DNA of 11,506 bases, taken from assembly GCA_041308645.1 (NCBI GenBank), contig JBFZBC010000010.1, forward strand, positions 1 through 11,506, read 5' to 3'. Made by a program: the position numbers and the translations under genes. Shown in pieces: positions 7,487 to 11,506 of this stretch; the stretch's first letter is position 1, and every line of letters begins with the position of its first letter. This stretch comes from CAIJXO01 sp041308645. Its GTDB lineage: Bacteria > Patescibacteriota > Minisyncoccia > Phycocordibacterales > GWA1-40-21. The notes below the pieces were generated by a model. The model was not told the DNA's origin. It ran no database searches and was given only the letters and a program-made list of their open reading frames with translations.

Positions 7487-9487
7487 ATGGAAGAAAAAAA
7501 GGCAAAAAATGACTACCTTGAGGGCCTAAATTCCGTTCAAAAAGAAGCGGTTTTGTATACTTCTGGCCCTTTACTGATCCTAGCTGGGGCCGGAGCAGGG
7601 AAAACAAAGACCATTACTCACAGAATAATGCACTTGATCAAAGATGGAGTAGAGCCCAAAAACATTTTAGCTATCACTTTCACTAATAAGGCCGCCAAGG
7701 AAATGCGGGATAGAATCTTATCAGCTTTAGAGAAAGAAAACTGTCTGTCAGGAGGACTTCCTAAAGAAAAACCTTTTGTGAGCACCTTCCACTCTCTGGG
7801 AGTTCATATTTTAAAGGAAAATAGTCGTGAGATAGGTCTGACTCGTCACTTTTCTATATTTGATAAAAGTGACTCTCAAAAAATTATCAGAGATATTGTG
7901 AGAGATATGGGCTATGACACGAAACAACATGAGCCAAACAAATATTTGAATATAATTTCTCGTGAAAAAGGTAATTTAAAAAATGCTGAGGATTTTGCTA
8001 ATTCTATCCGAGGAGAAAATTCTACTTCCCATCATAAACTTGTGTCTTTGATTTGGACTGAGTATGAGAAGAAGCTAAAGCAGGAGAAGGCTTTAGATTT
8101 TGATGATTTGTTACTTAAAACCTATAAATTACTAAAAAATAATAAAGAGGTTCAGGAAAAATACCAAAATATTTGGCAGTATATTCATATAGATGAATAT
8201 CAAGATACAAATCAGGTTCAGTACATGATTATAAAACTTCTAGCAAAAAAAAACGATGTCTGTGCTGTGGGGGATATAGATCAAAATATATACAGTTGGC
8301 GGGGAGCAGATATCAAAAATATTTTAAATTTTGAAAAAGATTATCCAAAAGCAAAAGTAATATTACTTGAGCAAAATTACCGTTCCACTCAAAATATTTT
8401 GGCGGTCGCTAACAGTATTATTAAAAAAAATGTTAATCGGGTTGAGAAGAATTTATTTACCAAAAACATTGAAGGAGAAAAGGTTTCTCTTTATGTTGGT
8501 TTTAATGAAACAGAGGAGTCTCAATATATTGCAAACAAAAGTAAGGAACTTATCACTTCTGGTATTTTAGCTCATAATATTGCTGTCTTATATCGCGCCA
8601 ACTTTCAATCCAGGTCCCTGGAAGATGCTTTTCTAAATAAAAGTGTACCATATCAAGTATTGGGAACAAAATTCTTTGAAAGAAAGGAGGTTAAAGATAT
8701 TATTTCTTTTGTCAGAGCAGGACTTAATTCAGAAAGTTTAAGTGACATAAAAAGAATTATTAATGTTCCAGCCAGAGGGCTTGGTAAGGTAACAATTTTG
8801 AAGATATTTTCCGGTCAGAAAGAAGATTTACATGCTAGTGTAAAAATAAAAGTAGATAAATTCTTTAATCTACTAAAAGAAATTGGCGAATTAGCTTTAA
8901 AGACCAAACCTTCAGAAGTAATCAAATTTATAATCAAAGAAAGCGGTATTGAAAAGGAATTGAAAGACGGAGATAATGAAGAAAAAGAGAGGTTAGAAAA
9001 TATGCGTGAATTAGCTACTTTGGCTATTAAATATGATTATTTACCATTAGGTGAGGGAATTGAAAAACTAATTGAAGAAGCCGCTTTGGCTACTGATCAA
9101 GATAGTTTAGACCTGCCCGACTGCGTCATTCGGGGGGAGAAAAATGAAAATGCTGTAAAACTTATGACAGTGCATGCCTCTAAAGGCCTTGAGTTTGATT
9201 ATGTTTTTATTACCGGTTTAGAAGAGGGTCTTTTTCCTCATGAAAGAATAAATACCGTGAAAAACAAAGAGGACGGTGAGGAGGAGAGACGCCTTTTTTA
9301 TGTTGCTCTTACTAGAGCCAAGAAAAAAATATTTCTAACTTATGCTAATACCAGAACAATATTCGGCTCAACTCAGACAAGTGTGCCATCACAGTTTATA
9401 GCTGACATTGAAGATAATTTTATTGAAGCGGATCAGACATTTGATCCTGTTAGAAGTTCAACAAATATTGAATATTTGATATTATAA
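7487..9487 (+). CDS. uvrD: UvrD/PcrA-type superfamily 1A 3'-5' DNA helicase
   Basis: These ATP-driven helicases unwind DNA during nucleotide-excision and mismatch repair and clear RecA filaments or stalled forks. All SF1A motifs are present: Q-motif region LNSVQKEAV (14-22), motif I AGAGAGKT (33-40), Ia ITFTNKAAKEM (63-73), II DEYQD (236-240), III VGDIDQNIYSWRGAD (261-275), IV QNYRST (296-301), V VHASKGLEFD (562-571), VI ERRLFYVALTRAK (600-612). At 666 residues it is shorter than most PcrA/UvrD proteins (about 720-780). It stops soon after SVPSQFI (632-638) and lacks the Tudor-like C-terminal domain that binds RNA polymerase in PcrA. The start is fixed by the -10 box 6 nt upstream. PcrA and UvrD cannot be told apart from this sequence alone, and Rep is less likely. 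No clear terminator follows; AT-rich DNA leads into the transposase unit. Confidence 0.95.
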   Translation: MEEKKAKNDYLEGLNSVQKEAVLYTSGPLLILAGAGAGKTKTITHRIMHLIKDGVEPKNILAITFTNKAAKEMRDRILSALEKENCLSGGLPKEKPFVSTFHSLGVHILKENSREIGLTRHFSIFDKSDSQKIIRDIVRDMGYDTKQHEPNKYLNIISREKGNLKNAEDFANSIRGENSTSHHKLVSLIWTEYEKKLKQEKALDFDDLLLKTYKLLKNNKEVQEKYQNIWQYIHIDEYQDTNQVQYMIIKLLAKKNDVCAVGDIDQNIYSWRGADIKNILNFEKDYPKAKVILLEQNYRSTQNILAVANSIIKKNVNRVEKNLFTKNIEGEKVSLYVGFNETEESQYIANKSKELITSGILAHNIAVLYRANFQSRSLEDAFLNKSVPYQVLGTKFFERKEVKDIISFVRAGLNSESLSDIKRIINVPARGLGKVTILKIFSGQKEDLHASVKIKVDKFFNLLKEIGELALKTKPSEVIKFIIKESGIEKELKDGDNEEKERLENMRELATLAIKYDYLPLGEGIEKLIEEAALATDQDSLDLPDCVIRGEKNENAVKLMTVHASKGLEFDYVFITGLEEGLFPHERINTVKNKEDGEEERRLFYVALTRAKKKIFLTYANTRTIFGSTQTSVPSQFIADIEDNFIEADQTFDPVRSSTNIEYLIL

Positions 9488-9601
9488 AATTAGTGGAGCG
9501 AATTTAAATTTATTAATTAAATATTATTACAAAAAACTCTAACAGGGTGAATATTGAAAGAAAACAATCTACCTTGAGCTTTAAATATAAATTCTCCCCC
9601 C

Positions 9602-9622
9602 ATTAGACACCAGGTGTCTAAT
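9602..9622. repeat. Left palindrome of the RAYT-like unit
   Basis: The core AGACACCAGGTGTCT (9605-9619) is flanked by ATT on the left and AAT on the right. The full palindrome therefore has 10-bp arms around a central A at 9612. It lies 18 nt before the transposase ATG and overlaps the -35 box of that gene. Confidence 0.9.
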
Positions 9623-9632
9623 AAGATATAAT
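9604..9632 (+). promoter_or_regulatory. Transposase promoter overlapping the palindrome
   Basis: TAGACA (9604-9609, five of six matches to TTGACA) and a perfect TATAAT (9627-9632) are spaced by exactly 17 nt. The -35 box lies within the left arm of the palindrome. The -10 ends 7 nt before the ATG at 9640, so the mRNA should be leaderless. If the transposase binds its palindrome it would block its own promoter; this autoregulation is inference. Confidence 0.65.
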
Positions 9633-9639
9633 TAACAAC

Positions 9640-10320
9640 ATGAGTTACAGAGAAACAAACTTGATAGATGGTGAAATTTACCATATATATAATCGTGGTG
9701 TAGAAAAAAGAATTATTTTTGAAGATAAAGAAGATTATGATCGATTCCTAAATAGTTTAGAAATTTTTAACACTGAAGATATCGCTGGTGGAGTTTTTGA
9801 ATTTAAGAGAAACGGCTTAGAAAGACCGAAACAAAACGAAAAATTAGTAAATATTATAGCTTATTCATTAAATGCTAATCATTATCATTTAATATTAGAA
9901 CAATTAAAAGAAGGGGGTATTACAAAATTTATGCATAAAGTAGGAATGGGTTATTCCAAGTACTTCAATCATAAGTATCAAAGAGTTGGCACATTATTTC
10001 AAGGGGTATTTAAATCTATTCACATAAGCACGAATGAATATTTATTATACTTAAGCACATATGTTAATTTAAATAACAAAATACACAAAAAAAATAAATC
10101 TAACCTAATATGTTCAAGTTGGGGAGAGTATAGTGGCGGAGCAATAAAAGATGACAAATACCTTTGTACAAAAGAAATAATATTAGATCAATTTAAAAAT
10201 AAAAATGAATATTTAAAATATGCTGAGCAATTATTACCAGAACTTATAAGACAAAAGGAAGAAAAAAGTAAACTAAATAAAGATCAGGTTAAATTAAGAC
10301 AAATAAACCTAGAAATATAG
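9640..10320 (+). CDS. REP-associated tyrosine transposase (RAYT/IS200-like, Y1 HUH family)
   Basis: Y1 transposases nick single-stranded DNA next to hairpins with one catalytic tyrosine and a metal held by a His-hydrophobic-His motif. The 226 residues show the family start (YHIYNRGVEKRIIFEDKEDY, 14-33), the HUH motif H81-Y82-H83 in NANHYHLIL (78-86), and the nucleophile region GYSKYFNHKYQRVGTLFQG (104-122). In that region Y105 or Y108 is the likely catalytic Tyr. A downstream SSWGEYSGG block (159-167) resembles the SSY...G block of RAYTs, and a basic, helical C-terminal tail follows (about 185-226). Length fits the family and no frameshift is seen, so it is probably intact. Base composition looks more AT-rich than the neighbouring helicase and methylase genes. 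Palindromes lie on both sides and a further pair lies in rsmA, which is the evidence for a REP-type partner. Confidence 0.9.
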   Translation: MSYRETNLIDGEIYHIYNRGVEKRIIFEDKEDYDRFLNSLEIFNTEDIAGGVFEFKRNGLERPKQNEKLVNIIAYSLNANHYHLILEQLKEGGITKFMHKVGMGYSKYFNHKYQRVGTLFQGVFKSIHISTNEYLLYLSTYVNLNNKIHKKNKSNLICSSWGEYSGGAIKDDKYLCTKEIILDQFKNKNEYLKYAEQLLPELIRQKEEKSKLNKDQVKLRQINLEI

Positions 10321-10326
10321 CTTTTA

Positions 10327-10345
10327 AGACACCAGGTGTCTAATA
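10327..10345. repeat. Right palindrome of the RAYT-like unit
   Basis: The core AGACACCAGGTGTCT (10327-10341) plus AATA is identical over 19 nt to 9605-9623. On the left side the ATT flank is replaced by TTA, so only the 15-nt core is palindromic. It begins 6 nt after the transposase stop codon and could also act as a weak hairpin 3' to that mRNA. Confidence 0.9.
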
Positions 10346-10418
10346 GGGGTGGAAAAAGGAGGAGAAAAAAGTAGTAATAGTGCCAAGAAAAGAAACAACT
10401 TAAGATCTAAAAAGATTC

Positions 10419-11237
10419 ATGAAAAAAGAAAACAACAAATTCATACCCGCAAAAAAATCACTCGGGCAAAATTTTTTGAAGTCTAAAGTAGCATTAACCA
10501 AAATGCTTTTAGCTGGAGAAGTAACTGAAAAAGACATTATTTTGGAGGTTGGTCCTGGGAAAGGTGTTCTGACAGAAAAACTTTTGGAAAAGGCCGGTAA
10601 GGTCATAGCGATAGAAAAAGACAACAGGATGATACCACTACTTCAAGAAAAATTTATTTCTGAAATATCCAATGGCAAACTAGAATTAGTTCATGCTGAC
10701 ATTCTAGATTTCCAACCCAATGCCTACCACCTAGCACCTAATACCTACAAGGTTATTGCTAATATTCCTTATTATATTACTGGACAATTTTTAAGAAAAT
10801 TCCTAGAGACAAATAATCAACCATCCAAAATTGTTGTAATGGTACAAAAAGAGATTGCTCAAAGAATTATTGCCCATGATGAAAAAGAAAGTCTTCTTTC
10901 TATTAGTGTTAAAGCCTTTGGTACTCCTAAAATGATAATGAAAGTGGGGAGGGAAAACTTTTCTCCGGCTCCAAAAGTAGATTCCGCTATTTTATTAATA
11001 GATAATATTTCAAAAAACTCTTTCAGACACCAGGTGGCATCAGGTGAATTAGACACCTGGTGTCTGAAAGAGAAGGATTTTTTTAAAATTCTTCATGCTG
11101 GTTTTGCCCATAAAAGAAAAATACTATCATCAAACCTTAAGGATGTCCTGCCACTAGAAAAAATAGCCACTTTAAAAACAAATATTCGGGCGGAGGATTT
11201 AAAACTCAATGATTGGCTTAATTTACTAAAAACATAA
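10419..11237 (+). CDS. rsmA: 16S rRNA (adenine1518-N6/adenine1519-N6) dimethyltransferase RsmA/KsgA
   Basis: RsmA dimethylates two adjacent adenines in helix 45 of 16S rRNA late in 30S assembly, using S-adenosylmethionine. The 272 residues (E. coli 273) show the N-terminal SLGQNFL (14-20), SAM-binding motif I LEVGPGKG (42-49), acidic E66 after strand 2, D94 (HADILDF, 92-98), motif IV NIPYYI (115-120), FSPAPKVDSA (181-190) and the C-terminal AGFAHKRKIL (227-236). All expected catalytic features are present. An in-frame stop at 10401 limits the start, and ATG 10419 precedes the family's first conserved block suitably. No Shine-Dalgarno sequence is close; a GGAGG near 10358 is about 55 nt too far away. 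Two sequence oddities lie inside: four tandem CCTANNA heptamers (residues 102-110) and an in-frame palindromic pair (residues about 201-218) in the linker to the C-terminal helical domain. The frame stays open through both. Confidence 0.95.
   Translation: MKKENNKFIPAKKSLGQNFLKSKVALTKMLLAGEVTEKDIILEVGPGKGVLTEKLLEKAGKVIAIEKDNRMIPLLQEKFISEISNGKLELVHADILDFQPNAYHLAPNTYKVIANIPYYITGQFLRKFLETNNQPSKIVVMVQKEIAQRIIAHDEKESLLSISVKAFGTPKMIMKVGRENFSPAPKVDSAILLIDNISKNSFRHQVASGELDTWCLKEKDFFKILHAGFAHKRKILSSNLKDVLPLEKIATLKTNIRAEDLKLNDWLNLLKT
10723..10750 (+). repeat. Four tandem heptamers CCTANNA inside rsmA
   Basis: Four consecutive 7-nt units fit CCTANNA, beginning at 10723, 10730, 10737 and 10744. Seven is not a multiple of three, so the encoded peptide (residues 102-110, AYHLAPNTY) is not itself periodic, and codon choice for a repeated peptide does not explain the pattern. 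It lies in the loop between the D94 strand and the NIPYY motif. Confidence 0.7.
11018..11072. repeat. In-frame palindromic pair (REP-like hairpin) inside rsmA
   Basis: CTCTTTCAGACACCAGGTG (11018-11036) and its exact reverse complement (11054-11072) form a 19-bp perfect inverted repeat around a 17-nt spacer. The right arm contains the full 15-nt palindrome (11051-11065). Read on the minus strand, 11065-11047 matches the 19-nt transposase-flanking repeat at 18 of 19 positions. The left arm holds a degenerate copy in the opposite orientation, matching for 12 nt. The element encodes residues 201-218 of RsmA without a stop. Confidence 0.92.
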
Positions 11238-11261
11238 ACGATTAAAAAAATAATTTAAAAC

Positions 11262-11295
11262 TAAAAACATCCTGCCAAATAGCAGGATGTTTTTA
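11262..11295. terminator. Strong terminator between rsmA and the convergent gene
   Basis: A stem of 13 bp (14 with the closing T-A) pairs AAAAACATCCTGC (11263-11275) with GCAGGATGTTTTT (11282-11294) around a 6-nt loop. T-rich DNA follows on the plus strand, and the minus strand also runs into a T-rich stretch. It can therefore serve both rsmA and the converging gene at 11339-11506. Confidence 0.92.
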
Positions 11296-11338
11296 TATAA
11301 TTAATTTTCTATAAGAAAAACAAAGATTGTTACGAAAC

Positions 11339-11506
11339 TTAAAATAGACTACTAATACCTCCGACTACACCACCAACTATAGCACCAACCCCTGTTCCAA
11401 CACCAGGAACTACTGAACCAACAGCAGCGCCAATAGCAGCACCGGTAACAATACTGGCACCTATGCCCATTCCAGTATCACCGATAGCTGTTGAATTTGA
11501 ACAAGA
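11339..11506 (-). CDS. C-terminal part of a glycine-zipper protein (partial)
   Basis: An open minus-strand frame enters from the right edge and stops at TAA (11341-11339), giving 55 residues. From about residue 9 of the fragment it is built almost only of G, A, V, I, S and T, with repeated G-x3-G spacing, for example GAIVGGVVGG near the end. This is typical of glycine-zipper membrane segments, as in some outer-envelope lipoproteins and small membrane or pore proteins. The fragment begins S-C-S-N-S. The Cys could be a lipobox cysteine with only the preceding signal outside the window, but this cannot be judged. The small-residue composition in frame, the stop codon and the shared terminator 44 nt further on support a real gene. 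Confidence 0.65.
   Translation of the reverse strand, partial: SCSNSTAIGDTGMGIGASIVTGAAIGAAVGSVVPGVGTGVGAIVGGVVGGISSLF

Larger units (their letters stand above)
9597..10349 (+). mobile_element. REP/RAYT-like unit: transposase gene between two palindromes
   Basis: The transposase gene 9640-10320 is bracketed by the 19-nt sequence AGACACCAGGTGTCTAATA at 9605-9623 and again, in the same orientation, at 10327-10345. Each copy contains a 15-nt palindrome with 7-bp arms. Because of the palindrome, the outer edges also read as inverted repeats: CCCCCATTAGACACC at 9597-9611 against the reverse complement of GGTGTCTAATAGGGG at 10335-10349, with one mismatch. Subterminal hairpins around an HUH/Y1 transposase fit IS200/IS605-type elements or a RAYT with its REPs. 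No target duplication is expected for this class. The exact ends cannot be fixed without an empty site. The unit separates uvrD from rsmA. The limits given are the outer ends of the shared sequence. Confidence 0.7.

Noticed and set aside
8245..8253. A9 tract in uvrD as a programmed slippage site
   Set aside because: A-runs are common in this AT-rich sequence. The helicase frame is continuous across it and no alternative product is suggested.
9488..9596. Terminator or RNA gene after uvrD
   Set aside because: The stretch is AT-rich with only low-complexity self-complementarity (AATTTAAATT); no GC-containing stem with a T-run was found.
10351..10365. GGAGG as the ribosome binding site of rsmA or an upstream small ORF
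   Set aside because: It is about 55 nt from the rsmA ATG, and no ORF of useful length starts 5-10 nt downstream of it.
9605..11065. CRISPR-like array from the repeated 15-nt palindrome
   Set aside because: The copies are irregularly spaced (722 nt, then about 700 nt, then 26 nt), vary in orientation and have no spacer periodicity or cas genes.
11018..11072. rsmA disrupted into a pseudogene by the palindrome
   Set aside because: The frame stays open and the conserved C-terminal AGFAHKRKIL block follows in the same frame, so the gene is likely functional.

Overview
The window looks like an AT-rich chromosome segment from a Patescibacteria/CPR bacterium, most likely Parcubacteria. The reasons are compact housekeeping genes, lineage-style single-pass membrane proteins of unknown function, a LysM+M23 cell-wall protein, a YifB/ComM gene and an almost complete absence of Shine-Dalgarno sequences. 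This placement is inference from gene style; no rRNA or marker phylogeny is available here.

Layout. 1-126 is the 3' end of an unrecognised gene, closed by a hairpin terminator. 282-2441 is pnp (polynucleotide phosphorylase), with its own terminator. 2529-3644 encodes a single-pass membrane protein of unknown function behind a good promoter. 3690-5663 is a two-gene unit, a DksA/TraR-type zinc-finger protein followed directly by YifB/ComM (TAA immediately followed by ATG). 7277-5670 on the minus strand is a second two-gene unit, a LysM-LysM-M23 peptidase followed (again TAA/ATG) by a small membrane-anchored protein. It converges tail to tail on yifB. 7487-9487 is a UvrD/PcrA helicase. 9597-10349 is a small mobile unit: a REP-associated (RAYT/IS200-like) HUH tyrosine transposase flanked by copies of one 15-nt palindrome. 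10419-11237 is rsmA/ksgA, which carries two more copies of the same palindrome, as an inverted pair, inside its reading frame. A strong bidirectional-looking terminator follows, and the window ends in the 3' part of a minus-strand glycine-zipper protein.

The most interesting signal is the palindrome family AGACACC(A/T)GGTGTCT. It flanks the transposase, overlaps the transposase's own -35 box, and has entered the neighbouring rsmA gene as an in-frame, protein-coding 19-bp hairpin. This resembles a REP/RAYT system crossed with the coding palindromic elements known from Rickettsia. A second theme is start-site architecture: three genes have a -10 box only 6-7 nt before the ATG and one has it 10 nt before, which predicts leaderless or near-leaderless mRNAs. 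The two internal operon junctions use directly abutting TAA-ATG codons without a Shine-Dalgarno sequence.

Functionally the genes cover RNA turnover (pnp), transcription control (DksA-like), DNA uptake/recombination (ComM), cell-wall remodelling (M23), DNA repair (UvrD) and 16S rRNA maturation (RsmA).
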